From Struthio camelus (taxonomy: Eukaryota; Chordata; Aves; Struthioniformes; Struthionidae): 64,000 nt of DNA. The DNA lies in contig NC_090981.1 in NCBI RefSeq assembly GCF_040807025.1, positions 39,783,817-39,847,816 on the forward strand. The letters run 5' to 3'. How positions within the stretch are numbered: the first letter of the stretch is position 1; each line of letters opens with the position of its first letter. Below, one piece after another: positions 13,450-27,620 of the stretch. A program made the translations under genes and the position numbers. The notes below the pieces were generated by a model. That model had not been told where the DNA came from, made no database searches, and saw only the letters and a list, made by a program, of their open reading frames with translations.

Positions 13450-14960
13450 TCCAAGCTGAATTTACACTTAAAAATGGCAAAAGACTCACTAGACATAAGT
13501 AAAAGAAGAACAAGGAAAAAAGTAATGCAAACATGTAATAAGGCTGAGGTTCAAATTGAAAATAACAAAGGAACAGCCCCAAACCTAAATTCAAATTTCA
13601 TCCCCGTGCACAGTATAAACAATAACATCAAACATGGGAAGACTGTACAGTGGTTAATGAGGAGGAGGGCACATTTGTCTCATGACACATGACCAAGGCA
13701 CACCTTTGTCACTGGTAAGAGCCAAGGTAGGGGACCAGAATAATTGCCAGTCTAAAGGCTGAAAGAATGGACACATGTAATTACAGATCCAATAGCAGGG
13801 AATCAGGTGAATCATGCTGGGGAGGTAACACCTGAATGAAAAATAGCAAGTAAGTGCAGCATTTACAATCAAGAAAAGGAAAAGAATTATCTAGGTAACT
13901 GCTGTCTGACCTCAGTGGTATACAGCAGTTAGAATAATTTTTGAAGGAAAGAATAATTAAACATACAGAGCTATATTGAAGATGGGATAAAACGTTAACA
14001 TTGGTTTACCAAAGGAAGAGCATGCCAGACTAACTTGATATCTTTCTCTGATAAGATAACTAAATTAGTGGACAAGGAAATGAAGTAGATTCAATCTATC
14101 TGGATTCAGTAAATCATGTGACACTGTGCCAAATGAGAAATTATTATTTAAATTGGAGAAGATAGGCATTACATTAAAAAATGTATACAAAACTGGAAAA
14201 AGGGCAGATAATAATGGGATGTGCTGGAAGGAGAATTATTGACCTGGAGACAGTTGATTAGCTGAGTACCTCAAAAACTGGTGTGTATAACAATCTCGCT
14301 TCATTTTTTCATTAAAAACCTTAGCACAAAAGGAAGAGATTGCTGACAAATTTTATTGATGATACAAATTTGAGAAGCTCTCTCTACAGCGCAGGAGAGA
14401 AATGCTCACAGGAAGTACTGGAGGACTTTGTGGGGTGAAATTTGCTAGTACCAAGTATAATGACATGCATTTCAGGACAGCTTGCAAGACAAACGTAAGA
14501 TACAGACTGTGGTCCTACTACCCAGACATGACCCAAAAAGAGAAAAATTTGGATTTCCTGGTCAAGGGATGAATGTGAGTAGCAACATGACACGGCCTTC
14601 ACTAAGGTGGAGGAAGTTTTAGGGTAGTTGATCAGTGGAGACTCCTTCAGCTGACATAAGGAAGTATTAATGCCATTATACAAAGCTCTTATCCAACCTC
14701 ATTTTTATCGAGTGAATTTTTATTCACTCAATTTATGGAGAAATTCAAAAATGGTTTAACCATAAGAGTACTGAGCGGCTGACAATAGAGGTTAATGAGA
14801 ACAAAAAAATCTCTTCAGTTTTAAGATTGATATAAGAAATAATGGGTGATATAACGCAAGAGCCTGGACAGCAAAGGAACGGAATTTTTAACACAAGAGT
14901 TTCCACTTCAAATTTTGCACAAGCTAATTTGAACTCTACCCTCAGAAAAGTACTGGCAAT
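13450..14960 (+). mobile_element. Ancient CR1 LINE fragment (reverse transcriptase region)
   Basis: The sequence follows the CR1 reverse-transcriptase region in order on the plus strand: CATGCCAGACTAACTTGATA, then CTTTCTCTGATAAGATAACT, a TCTGGATTCAGTAAATCATG segment corresponding to the DLRKAFD-like region, and ATGACATGCATTTCAGG further on. Stops and frameshifts are frequent, so the copy is dead. It belongs to the old CR1 lineage shared with turtles and crocodilians rather than young avian CR1. The outer limits are approximate: the first 450 bp and last 200 bp are weaker. Confidence 0.8.
14710..14729. repeat. Hairpin, 8-bp stem and T4 loop
   Basis: GAGTGAAT and ATTCACTC flank TTTT inside the old CR1 fragment. 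It is probably a chance product of decay. Confidence 0.7.
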
Positions 14961-14969
14961 ATCAGCAAA

Positions 14970-17900
14970 TAAAAAGATGAATACCCTTTATTCTTATAGG
15001 GAAGCCATGGATGCTCCTTGACATTTTACAAATCTCAGTTGCTCAACCATGCTTTACAAGCAAAAATGAAGACTCTGAATGCTGAGATCCAAGCAAATTA
15101 TCACAATTTTCATTCCATAAATATTCTAGTATTTTAACGTTTCTCTTTAATCAACATGAAAGTGAAATATGAACATTTTTCACAAAACAAAAACTCTGTG
15201 GTTGGAAATGGTGAAATGCTGAAAAAGAAAATGTCACTGCTTCCAAATTAAAGCATGCCACATCAGTTTGCTGAACTGACTCACTTAGTTAATTCATTAA
15301 TCAGCTGGACAATCAACTTTACTACCCTAGTAGTGTGCATTACCTAACAGATGCTGTCACTCAAGTCTGATTCTCAGTAATAAAGCAGGGTCTCTAGCCA
15401 GCCTATGCCCACCATGACAAACTCATAGGCACCTGAATACTCTAATGGCCACACATAGAAAATAATGCACTGTACCAGTGAAAGTATAATGCAGTTACAC
15501 TTTCACCAGAACACTGGGAAAGAGCTAAAAAACACAGCTCTGCTGGCCAATGCATTTCGTTGTTGAACTGTTGCTAAAGAATATTTTCAGAAGTTTAGTA
15601 CATTGTCACGCTTCCAGTAGGATTAAACGAATCCTAGGTAAACTACTTCGGTTTCATTTGTCTAACTAGAAAAATAAATTCCCAATGAAAAATTTGACTT
15701 TGTAGAAAATTAATTTTCCATAAAAAAATTCTCTGTAAGCCTTACCTCTCCCTTCCACAGTGTTCATTTAAACAGCACTAAGCAAAAGGGAATTGCATGT
15801 GTATAAATCTGACTGAAATTATAAACTGGATTGACTGGGGAAAGAAAAATAAGGCCACTTGCTAGTCACACAAAATTCATCTATTGCACATTGATATGAG
15901 GGATTTCTCAAGTCATTTTATAAGGGTTTTACTGTGTGAACATACTGAGCATACTAAGTACTTCATGAGCCAAAGCACAGATTTACATGACACACTGTAA
16001 AACCAAAATCAATTTATTACAGCTCACCATGTACAAGGCTACTTTTACATCAGTTCTGTTCTGTGTCTCTGAAAACAACTGACAATACACAAATCTGAAT
16101 TAAAATAAAATCAAAGGTTTAACTTCAAAACAGTCCAGCCTCCAAGGTCTAGAGTGAGAGCACCTACAATCTCTATGGCTTTGTCATATTTATCATCTAA
16201 TACAGCCAAGGCGCTCAATAATGCGAAGAAGTGGGATAGCAGTAGCCTCTAGTATAGTGCAGGTGCAGTTAGACGAACAGACCTATGGTTTTATCAGCTA
16301 GTTTGTCTCATTTGGGAGAAGGGATGGTTCTACTACCACAGTACAAATCACAACTGTGGCAGTTTAACTATGTCCAGAGTAGCAGCAGTTTGCTGGTATG
16401 GCTTGCTGGCAGAGTATACTCAGTGCAGACTTGGCTTTTTATTGAGAGACTTTCAAGTAGTTTCTTATATTCTTCTAAAAGAGCTTTGGAAACAGCTATA
16501 TTTCAGTGGAATTAAAAATGATGTTCCGGTTTTCTCCCTCAAGTACAAACAATCCTATTTACTCATTCCACCCTTCCTAGCAACTGGAACGTATCTAGTA
16601 AGAAGAAATAATATCTTCCTCCCACCCCCCATTAGAGACCCAGACCTCCAACAGGAAGTTGTATTTCAAACTAAATTCTAGGGTAGAGGGGGTTAAGCTA
16701 GCCCTCCAGTCTTGTTCAAACGTCATTTCTTTTTTGTTGTTTTTGAATTGTCCTCCAATTGCTCAGAGATATGGGTCACCAGAGAAATATGTAACCACTT
16801 ACAAGACAATATGTTAGTACTCAAATAGAAAATGTGGTTGCTACTCAAGCCGAATAAACAACCTGCAGCAGGGGAATCTATAATGATATACACGCTCTCA
16901 TTACTACAGAACATGCAGCAGGAATTCCTCAGATCATACGCTGTGTTTCATTTGGATAGCCTAATGTTTCCCCTCTCCTCTGCTCAGGGAAAACTGTAAA
17001 GTTAAAAAATGGATGACAACAAAAACAAGAAAAAATGGGGTCAAATGTTTCCCTTGCCTAATTCTATGTGTTTCAGTGTGTCACATGAAAGACAAACGTA
17101 GACTGTTGTGCTAAACACTGGTTATATACAGTTTCATTTGTTTGTTCCAACTTTAAATTTAGGTTCATCATCTATAACATAATTACCAAACAGTTCCGTT
17201 TTGAGAATTTTTCCTCACAAATAGTCTTTACGTACACAATTTTTTTTAGTGGCACTATGTTTGCTTATCCTACAATTCCAGCTTAAAAATAGGTAAAATT
17301 CTTAATAATGAGCCCGGGAGGATCAAAAGGTAACAAGGACAGAAGGTAAGATCCTAAATACAACTATTCATTGTTTAAGCTGGGAATGGCTGACAGGAAA
17401 GTAAACATAGGGCAATGAGGGATTAATTCAAGGTAAAGGTCTTGACTTAGCAATTTTATGGGATAGTATGAAGCAGGTTTCCCTTACAAAGTGACATTGC
17501 AAGGTTTACTGTTTATTCTGTATTAAGAATACTGTTCAGAAAATATTTTGTTTTGTTCATTTCTACCCCCCTACGAACAAAAGCTGGTCTGCGAAACCTA
17601 AGATGGAAAGGTGAAGCGCTTTGATCAAGCTTATGCGTTAAATTAACAACAGAACTGGGAGCAGAGTTTAATTCTTCTGACTCCTTGCACTGCAATGCTG
17701 TGTATTTCCAAGTATTCAAAATAATAATTAGCTACCTTAGAGTTCCATTTTTTTTTAGCAAGCAACTTCAAAAATAGTTCTGTAGGCAAAGCATTTATGA
17801 ACGTTAGCAACCTTTAAATCAATGGATAACAGTAAAATACACCTTAAAGACACACTTTTGTTTTCTAAACCAAACATTCCAGAATGAAGATCAAACATTA

Positions 17901-20900
17901 TCAAGCTGTGTTCACTCAGTGGTAAAATATCAATGCGTTCAGAAAGTCTTTTTCGTAACTGTTTGTATTTAAAACTGAAATCAGTACTAACCACGCTTAA
18001 TGGTTTATCAAAAGGTCTGTACCAGCTTTAATCACAGGATCATATTAACCTAACCATGTCTCAGAGGACCTTAAAATAGCTCTTAGAACCTTCACAGCTT
18101 TAGCCACTGTTGAAACTGTGCTTTGAAAAAAAATCAAAACAAGTAATATGAAGGGGAGTAATGATTCTCTATATTAAATATCTAAGTTTAACAACAAAAA
18201 AGACTGACAAATTGTTCTATGATCTATGAGATAATGTGTTTTTGAAAGCTGGATGCCCCTATGTCAGCAAAAGTAAAATTTACTTTCCAAGAACAGGGAA
18301 GAACTAAATGCAAAAATACCTCAACCTGGCAACACCAAGATTGGTGAATTTCTTTGGGTGGCACAAGACTATTACCAGTTATAAGTAAGGAAAACAATAC
18401 CCTTGTACCTGTAACTAATATTATCGTGCTAATAAATAATTTCTAGTGTAAACTCAGTCAGAGAATTTGATACCTGAGAAGCAGCAGTAGATGCAAGGTG
18501 TGTTTGTATCTTTAGCTTAGAACTCTGACGGAAACACTGAGAGCGTTAGCTCCTTCACAAATCTCTCTCCTGTTCAAATAAGGACAAATCAGAGAAGTAG
18601 ATGCTGAAAGCGTACTTAAAACACAGCTTTTCGCATTCTGACTGAAAATTCTTTTCCCAACACCTTTTCCTGTGTAAGCATTCCTGTTAGCTCCTCATAG
18701 TTTTCCTCATAGTAGAGAATCTTAATTTTTAACATAAAACAGTAGTGAAAAATCCCAAATCTTGATGTAGTCTTCAGAGGAAAGTAGAAATGGGGAAAGA
18801 AAAAAGAAATATGAATTTGATAAGAACAACTAACTGTATCTGTATTTAGTGACAGCTATAATGGATGACGCGTGTGTCAAACAGGGCTGGTCTAAAGCTT
18901 TCCAAAAGTGACTGACTGGCTATAGGCTATGTGCATGACACAACTGCTGATTCTCCAGGTGATTTGGTTTGTTTCTTTTTGCTGTGGTTGATGGTAGCAT
19001 AAGCAACCTTCTTGACACACAACACAGTTTTACACAAATCCCTTTGATTTGGAATAAAAAGGAAAAGATATAAAAATAAATGTGGAATACCTGAGTCGTG
19101 CTAGGCTGGCAGGTTCCATGTTGGGCTTCACTGAGGTCCAGGTTTTCCAAAATGAATGTGTATTAAATAAAAGTCATGTCCACACATTAACTGAAATACT
19201 CAGTGTAAGTCAGATGATTGTGAACACAGGAACAGCATGAGGCCTCAAGGCTAGTCCCTGTCTTACGCAGCAATCATGTCATGCATTCCCTGTTAGATGC
19301 TATCTCCATCTTGAAACCATTAAGCCTTGCCCCACTTCTCCTTCTGACAGACAGCCTTGAAATTTCACAGTGAGAAACCATCTAATTTTCAATAAAATTT
19401 CTGTAGCTTTCATCACTCTAATATCAGGTGCCCTCGAAACAGCTAACTTTCTCTGGCTTGTCTGTTAATCACATTGGTACTAAGGGAAATGTTAGCATTA
19501 CAGATATTAAGTAATATATATAATTATTGAGCCAACAGATGCATACCATTTGAAATACATACAAAAAAAGAGATGGTAGATAAAACATACAACCTTCCTA
19601 ACTAAAAATAAAAGGAAACAGTTATACCTAATCCTTTACTATAGAGGTAAAACTCAAGAAAATAGCAAAAATCATATGCCCTGTTGGGATGTTAAGAAAT
19701 TGAATGCAGATTTTATTGTGGTTTTAAGTCTTAAGGTTAGATTCTGTTGAGAATTACCAGTTCCAGAATTTATTTTACTTGTATAAACTCTAAAATCCTC
19801 GTTTCTCTCCCTAAAAGATGATGTATGTATGTGCCTAATTTTTTTTTTGTTTCATGTAACAAGCCTCTTTGAGACGCTATGCATTAAACCATTCCATGCT
19901 GTTTCAAATTTCTGAAGAAGTATTTAGAAAAAATCTGTCATTAGCTATGGCTGAAAGTGGTTAGTCTGACTTTTTTAAACGTCCGTTCTGTTTTACATTT
20001 ACACTTTCCTATTTTCACATAAGTCTTTGTCTCTGGTACTTTACACGTTAGTTCTTTCAGCCTCCATGAACTCATTCTTTAGGAAAAAGCACAGCAATCA
20101 TGTCTCTATCTGTGCAGAAAGCAAACAATTATACTGTCTGCTCTAAGGCTTGTCATTTTGATGAAGAAACATGACTTAGTGCTCATATTATTGCTATTGA
20201 TTGCCAATCACAATTGGGAACTGTCTGAGTCACTCAGACAAAATTAACCTAAAAGGAGCACATTAATATGACATTTTCTGGTATAAAACCATAATTCTAT
20301 AATCAAGGCTAACCATTTTTTTCTAGTACAAACCTCTACTAAGAAACTGACTATACAGATGGTATATCCTCTGCCCCACTTCTGACTGTATGGACACTCT
20401 TTACCAAGCACTTTGTCTGACCAGATATAGGATAGGCTTCTAGAAACCTGTATGGAGTATGCACTAATTGTTTATGTGCTACGGCTTTGTTTTTTGGGGA
20501 TCCTTTTGAAGCTTAGAGGCACATTAATGGGACAGCACTAATAGGCTTGTAGATCAGCGCCTATAGAAAACCCAGAACTACTGGCCATAATTCTAGTATG
20601 AGGCTAAAGGCTGCTGAGTAGCTGGGTATTAGAAATGAAATAGAAGTAAACATAGTATTTCTGAAAAAACAGAGAACGCTCCTCTAGTTTAGAAAAAGGA
20701 AATGAAAATTCAACGCATTTGTAGATGACTTTTTTTTATTCAGTCTTCATTTTATCATTCTCAAAAAAGTATTCACCTCAAACCCTTTCCCCTGCATTGG
20801 CTCGTTTTCCCATCATGAAAGTAAAATCATAAGCTTGAACCAAGTTCAGGCAGATAACGTAGGGTTGAGAGCAAGGGCAAGGGAAGTTAAGAACAATGTT

Positions 20901-23599
20901 AATATTCAAAACTCATCTATTTCAGTAGGGCAAGTTTTCAGCACAGATACGTAAAATGGCACTTTCAAAACCATTTATTCTTTTTCCAAATGACTGCACC
21001 TGAAGCCAGAAGGTGGTAAGTAATATGGACCATTAATAGCACATATGCTTCACCTTGTAGCATGGTTCCTTAGCACCAGTCATTTGTAATGATTAGTTAA
21101 AAAGTGCTTCTCTGAAGCTGGAAGCTAGAAGAACACAATGATCTGGGGCTCTGCTCTACTCCACCTGTTCCTCATCTGCCAAGACTTTTTCGTAGACCAG
21201 TCTGCAGCTGATGCCAGGTGCATCCTGATTCCTCTCAGTTGGCAGGAGGCGTATGCAGCTCCAGAAAATCCCAGCCTTCTCTCAGGTTGTAGATTGCTCT
21301 ATGTGACTGCTTTCCTAGGATACATCTTCTCTGGAGAAGTAAGTTTGCCAGGTCTGTTCATTTTTAACAGTGGATGACTTATAAATGAAAACAAATTTAA
21401 TCTAACAAAGCAAAAGATTACTTTCTTGGTTATAGAGCTGGAAACAAGACTATAAAGAAAAAAAGCAAAAAGGCAAACTATGTATAATCTAAAATTGTAT
21501 TTCAATAAAAATAGTATTCTTGACTAGCAGAGTGTTTCTCTGCTTCAAGGCAAAGCTCAGCTACACAGGTGAAGTAAACGTCTAACTTGGCAGTGTTCTC
21601 CTTCTACAGTGCCATCCCTCTGAGCTGAGCTCTAAAGCTAAGTTGCAAGGCCAGGGACCAAGCTTTCACACTTGGCAGCTGCTCTGAGACAGCAGCAGCT
21701 CTCAGCTCTCTTTCTCTGCTTTGTGCTCAGGATGGGATCGCCCATCCCTTCTCCTTTCTGGCTTTTTAATCACTTCCAGGTTCTTTTTATCTAGTGAGAA
21801 TGCAGTTTTTAGACCAATAAGCTAAAAATGGCTATGACAACTTCCATTTCAAATTCAAGAAAAAAAAAACCCAAAGTAGCTATGTGGATTTAATATTTTT
21901 TATCTCATCCCATTGCAATTACTAAGTGTCTAAATGCTGAGTACACAGTGGACATAAGTTACCTGAGGCCTATAGGCACTGCTTAGCATTACTAATAATG
22001 ATACTTTACCTAAACTGTGGAAGCACAAAAGTTTCCAGTGCAGCCTTGGGGGGGGGAAGCAGTGCAATGAGTATCAAACTCAAGCAAGCTTTAGCGGGGA
22101 ACAGTATTAGTCCCTATCAAGGACTGTCTGCTTATTTCAGATTCTCTCTGTATGTTCCCTCCGTGGCCCTCCTCTTCAGATTAAAACTGTAGAAAATACT
22201 CCTACCCTCTTTCTTACATGTATGGAAGTGTGATCATGTGATCTCACCCTCACGTTCTCAGCCTACTTTAACTAAACCAAGTTCTTTCCCCATTTTCTGT
22301 TGAAAACTTCCATGCTGCAGACATGCTCCCAAAGAAGTATAAACTGGTTTTGAGCAGGGCCAAGAAAGGTGGCGGTAGGAACTTTTCCATCCAAGCCTGA
22401 GAAGCAAGAGGTAAGATCAGAAAGAACTACTCACTGATACCGGCACCAGCAGCATGGCTCTTGGGAAGTGAGCTATCAGTAGCAGCAGCAGAGAGCGTCT
22501 GAGTCTAACAGAACAGTCACAAGCTCGTCCTGCTCCATGGACTTCTCCGACTTATTCCACAGACTCCCTCAACGTTTATCCTTCCCCTTTTGTTCCTTTA
22601 CCATATACCTAACTGCCCGCATAGACATCAGCCCAGCATAGCACTGTTGATGTGAGGAAGGAAACTCTCTCTCAGTTTCTCAGCACATTTTTGTATCATC
22701 TCAAACCACTAAACAGTCACTGCATTTCCAATTGCAATTTAGAATGTTACACATTTTCCCTCATATGTTCCTTAGTTTACCTGCCTCTGCCACTGTTTAG
22801 TGCAAAGGTTCAGTTTTGTAAAAAATCATAGGTTGTAAAAAGCATTTCATTTACAATACAGTCTTGAAACAATTTTGGTATCTAAAATTCAAAAAAAGAA
22901 CACAGGTAACAGAAGTCAGTGGGGGGGGTGGGGGGGGGAAGGAGCATTCAATCCCCCTACGAGGTTTCAGCCAAGGAGAAAGTTCCATTGCTTTGTGCCC
23001 TAGAGCAGACTCCATAGGCAAAAAGATAGGCTGGTATTTGTTTAGCCAAATGTCATCTAAAATCATTATGGCTTTTGCTAAAACACTTATTCCCCACGCT
23101 ACATTGGAGTCTCAGTAATGAAGCAAGACTCCAAACATTAGGGGGAAAATGCTCAAATAGTGACTTGTTAGAATAGTCCTTGAAAAACGTTCCTTATTTT
23201 CTTCCCTCTATATTTCCTCTGCAGTAAAGTGTGTCTTTAATCTGTTTGGGGGAAGGACAGAAAAGGAGAAAGAACTCCAACACAACTTCATGTGAAATTA
23301 GAACTTAGGAGCCAAATTTTCAAAAAATAAGATCTGAGGAATTTTCAGGATAATGTTTTCTCAAGATTAGATCCCACATTTTTAAGATCCTTTATTCAGA
23401 GCAAAAGTGAAAATCTCTCTCACATAGATATTGTAAAGATGGGGGCCCTATTTTACAGGGTCAAATAAGCACTTTGCGCAACCCTTGCTCTAATATTCTG
23501 ATCCTTAGAGCAGCTTTGCAAAATGCAATATATACCAACAAAGGCATTAATTCTAAATATGTGTCTTTAGATAACACAAAATGATTAATAGTAATGAAG
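14970..23599. other. Intron 3 sequence, no recognisable gene
   Basis: About 8.6 kb of AT-rich non-coding DNA. ORFs reach 103 codons (16,370-16,681) but have no recognisable domains, no conserved codon pattern and no supporting splice sites. The GC-richer stretches 21,540-21,760 and 22,300-22,560 contain no exon I recognise. Two G9 tracts occur (22,048-22,056 and in 22,921-22,938). Confidence 0.6.
22921..22938 (+). repeat. G8-T-G9 homopolymer tract
   Basis: Two long G runs are separated by one T. Another G9 lies 870 bp to the left. Such tracts can fold as G-quadruplexes and are error-prone in sequencing. Confidence 0.85.
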
Positions 23600-24780
23600 G
23601 AACAAAGGAGGGGAAGGGACATCCTGAGTCATTAAGTTCAGTCTCTCATTATCAGAGGTATCACACATTATAAAATAACTTTTACCAAATTTATATAGTT
23701 TTATCTGAAAACTAATTGGTTTCAGGATACTATCTTTCCTTTTGGAAAGTTATTTCAGAATCTCTACTGGTTAAATCGGTCAATTTCTAACTTTTAATTC
23801 TAGTGCCAACATTTCAGTTTAGCTTGAACAGCTCCTTCACTCCCTGGCATTTAAAATCTCTTTTTCCACAATGCATTAACAGAGATAAATCATATTCTCT
23901 TTCAGGTTTTGTATTTTTCTAGGCTAAACAAGGTAAACTCTTCTGGTCTTTTCTCAGAAGATAGGCTTTCCTTTTGCCCAGTCACCATAACAATTTTCTA
24001 TACTATTTTGTTTGAATTTCCGTTTTTCCTGAGTAGGAGAGACTAGAACGCTACACAAACAGTGCTCCAGATGAGGCCTCAGCAATGACTGTATAATGCC
24101 ACTAGTAACTAGCTCAACGGGGAGCACCTCACCAGACAGGACCCCATACTGTCCATATTCTATTCATGACCACTTAACATAAGTAACTCACAGTCATCCT
24201 GTGATCAACTAAAACAGGCATTTCTTTCTTCTCTTCCACCATTTCCAACTAATGAGCCACTAACTTCTGAAACAGAATTATCTTGTCCTTACTCCCTAAG
24301 TACATGACCTTATATACTTTGCACCAATAAATTTCATCCCATTTCTGTTACATCGGTCCTCAAGGTCCTCTGGTTCTTCCTGTAGGAATTTTTTTTCTTC
24401 TGCTGTATTGACAATGCCTCTGAATTTTTTGCCGTCAGCAAATTTAATTAACCCTCTCCTACTTCTCGAACTATAGCTAATAGTTAAAATATAAGATTTT
24501 GTCCAAAGACCAGTTTTTGAGTTAGTACCACTCTTATTTTCCTGTGTGCTACTAATATAAACAGATTAGAAGCAATACCTTTTATTTTTCCCGCAAATCA
24601 GTTATTTTGCCAAATAATATATCATGGTTCAATCAATACACGCTCTACCTTTCATGAATTCATCTTGCATTCCATCCTATTTCCATTTTCAACCTTTAAC
24701 CATTTCTTCTTTAAGAATTTGTTCAAAAACTTTGAATATTATTGTTTCAGGTTAATGAACCCATAGCTTTTGCCTGTTTA
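23600..24780 (-). mobile_element. Ancient CR1 LINE fragment with 3' end
   Basis: Read on the plus strand it runs as the reverse complement of an old CR1: GAAGGGACATCCTGAGTCAT near the 3' end, then AGTGCTCCAGATGAGGCCTC, a TGTGATCAACTAAAACAG segment, AATTTCATCCCATTTCTGTT, TGCCGTCAGCAAATTTAATT, and AACTTTGAATATTATTG. These blocks occur in the order expected for the CR1 reverse-transcriptase C-terminus and 3' UTR. Many indels and stops show it is old. It may continue left-to-right as far as about 25,500, but I cannot align that part. Confidence 0.8.
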
Positions 24781-24978
24781 AATAGAAAAAACAAGTTTAT
24801 TTTTTGCACTGCAACATTATCACCCCAGAAGAGATACCGGAGAACTCTGGAACAGAAATCTGTTATTTTCTACTTTAAAGTCTTCCTTCAAATTATGCTT
24901 CCTTCTGGACTGATTTGTTTACATATACCCATTCTCATTAGCCATCCTGCCTTTTCTGAAATTGTCTTTACTGAAAAT

Positions 24979-25028
24979 AATTCATTTTATTTACTTACAG
25001 GAGTAAGTAAATTCATTTTATTTACTTA
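24979..25028 (+). repeat. Tandem duplication, 19-bp identical blocks at 31-bp spacing
   Basis: AATTCATTTTATTTACTTA occurs at 24,979-24,997 and again, identical, at 25,010-25,028. The spacer contains the inverted pair ACTTAC/GTAAGT. Confidence 0.9.
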
Positions 25029-27580
25029 AAGGTAAAAAATATTTGTCTGCAATCTTTTCCCTAGGCTTGCTTCTCTTGTTTTAAACTTTTTATGTGTAGG
25101 GTTAAAGAACCTTTGTCATTTGTCTTAGGATCTTCTCAGACCTATTTTCAAGATCTAAGACACATTTACTTTTTGACAATTCTCACTTTATACCAAAAAT
25201 TTTACGCTGTATCTTTCCTCCATTTCTTGAGGATGCTTTATTTTCCTAATAATCTTCCGACAATGTTTGGGTTTCAGATTGTTTGAATTGAATGCACAGA
25301 ATGAAGTCCAAGCATCTTCTACATTCAAATACTTAGGTTTTCAGCCAACATCATTAAATAAATTTAAGAAAATAAAGTTTTTCCTTTCGCAATTAAGACT
25401 TAAAGACTTAAATTGTTCACTTATTTTAAACAAAATGAACTCACAATACATCCATTCAAGCCCGTTTTCTAAGGCCAGCTATTCCGTAATTCTCATTACA
25501 TTTAGATCTGCTAAAGCCAAATCTAAATGTTTCCCTTTCTGTTGACTGAGAAACCCAACTGGTGAAAAAAAAATCTGCCAGCTGTCACATCCAAAAGAGT
25601 TTTATTTTAGTAATAATAAATGAATAATAATTAAATTTAGTAATACAATACTTATCAACAAATTACTTGCAATAGATTAGTAGGGGAGTGTAATTTTACA
25701 AGCTTGCCTTCAAATGCTATTATTGACGTGGTGAAAATTTCTTGTTTCAGCCATTATTTTAACCGAAAAAGCTGTAAATCCTCCAGAACTGATTTCTAGT
25801 TCCATGGCAAATATTTTTCTTAACCTATTTTTGGAGGGATGAGTTGTGGAAGTTTTCTGTATTCTTCAAAATACTATGGATATGATTGCTATTTATCTAC
25901 CATTACTAAAAATACTCAAGAAGAAACATTATCTATAAACTGCAGCAAAAGGAAAGAAGGAAAATAAGGAGTGGAAGAGGATCATAAGTACTCCTTTTTA
26001 TTTTACAGTAGGACTCAGGGAATAACACACTATTGAATATGAATATGGAAGGCACAGTCGGACGGAAAACATTCAGTGTAAGCAGTCATTTTATTCTATT
26101 GTTTGTACTGGTTTCCTCACGTTATCAGTATTAATCATCTGCATTAGCAAAAGCTTATGTACAACTTCTAGAGGTATATGGTTCAAGTATCAGAAACAAC
26201 ATAGCCATATTAGCATGATACTCTGGTTGGGTTAACATAATACCCTACTTCTGTACAAGGTTAATTACGTCTAACAAAGCAATAAATTAATACAGCTACT
26301 CTGTTTCCATGAGTTAGCACTTACAACCACTTCAAAAAACAGAAAAAAAACAAGGTCTCTGAAGAAAACAGTTTACAGCATAAGTTATTTCCTGGATTTA
26401 GCTAAACGTTTGAAAAATCTGAAAAATGTTTTTTCTTTTTATCTCTTTTCTGTGATTTGTAACAAATAATATGTAATTACAAAATGTTAAGTGTAGTAGG
26501 AGAAGGTATTTGCAAGGTTTCTTCCCCCTCCAGCTGGCATGCTATTGGCTAACTCAATAATTTTTATAGAGCTTAATTAACACTTTGAATTTCTAGGGAT
26601 TTTCGTTTGCTTTCCAGGAGTTAGGTGCTGCTAGGGGAGAGCTTAGGAGAGAGACCAAAAAAAGAAAAAAAGGGGGAAAAACATAATTCTGTTCTCCTTT
26701 CTACTCTCCTGATCCTGAAAGTGAAACTATCTTTAATCTAACTTATGGCACCCTGCAAACTGCTCTAAAATTAGTCTCTGACTGACTAGAATGGGCTCAT
26801 CTGTTTCTCTACTAAAGTATTGCATCAGCTCCAGCTCAGTCCCCTCCTACTCACAACACTCGTTTCTGTTCACTCATCCACTTCTTGTATGTCTACATAT
26901 TATTAGTAAGTTCAGTTCAAGGTGTAAGTGCTCCATTCTTAATAATTATTATTTTTAAATTTCCTAGGCACTTGATTCTGATTTGATCTGCCTGAGCACT
27001 TTGTTGTTGTATTGCTCATGTATGGTTATTAAATGTTCTTCAGTCACTAAAGAAAACTGATTATGTTTTTTAATTACATATTATTTGTATCTTTAACGAG
27101 TGCTGTCCTTTCTGAAGAACTTCATACATCTTAGGGAACAACAGTAAGATTTCACCACAGCAAGATTTCTAGTCTTTTATGAAAAATGAGATAGCATTCT
27201 CTGGAACACCTATAACAAAACCAGCTGTCAAAACTGTAGAATCTTATAAAACTGGTGTTTACAGGTTGTTAGGAGATCTATGATAGAGGGCTGCCTTTGA
27301 AAAGCAAGAGGTAGGTAGAAGTTAATCTTCAAACATATGGCTTAAAATAATATCAACAAGCGAAAGCTAAAAGTACCAGCTAAATAAAATATTGTGAGGA
27401 CACCTCCCAGAAAAATAAGCATATCAGATTACAACAGGGATTTCAATTGAAGATAATAAAGTGCATTAACTGAAAGACATCAATAACAACTCTCTCCTGT
27501 GGTATTTTTCTGTTCCATCCCCTTTGCCAATATTTCCATCATAGTGGTCTCTGAGCCGTTTTCAGAATGAAGACTTTAAA

Positions 27581-27620
27581 AAAGGTCATTGAAGTCTAAT
27601 AAAGGGCATTAAAGTCTAAT
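27581..27620 (+). repeat. 20-bp tandem duplication with two mismatches
   Basis: AAAGGTCATTGAAGTCTAAT is followed directly by AAAGGGCATTAAAGTCTAAT. Confidence 0.9.

Noticed and set aside
22851..23066. Minus-strand frame containing DDIWLNKY, briefly considered as the ATG10 DIW region
   Set aside because: The surrounding residues do not match ATG10 and include a poly-proline from the G tract.
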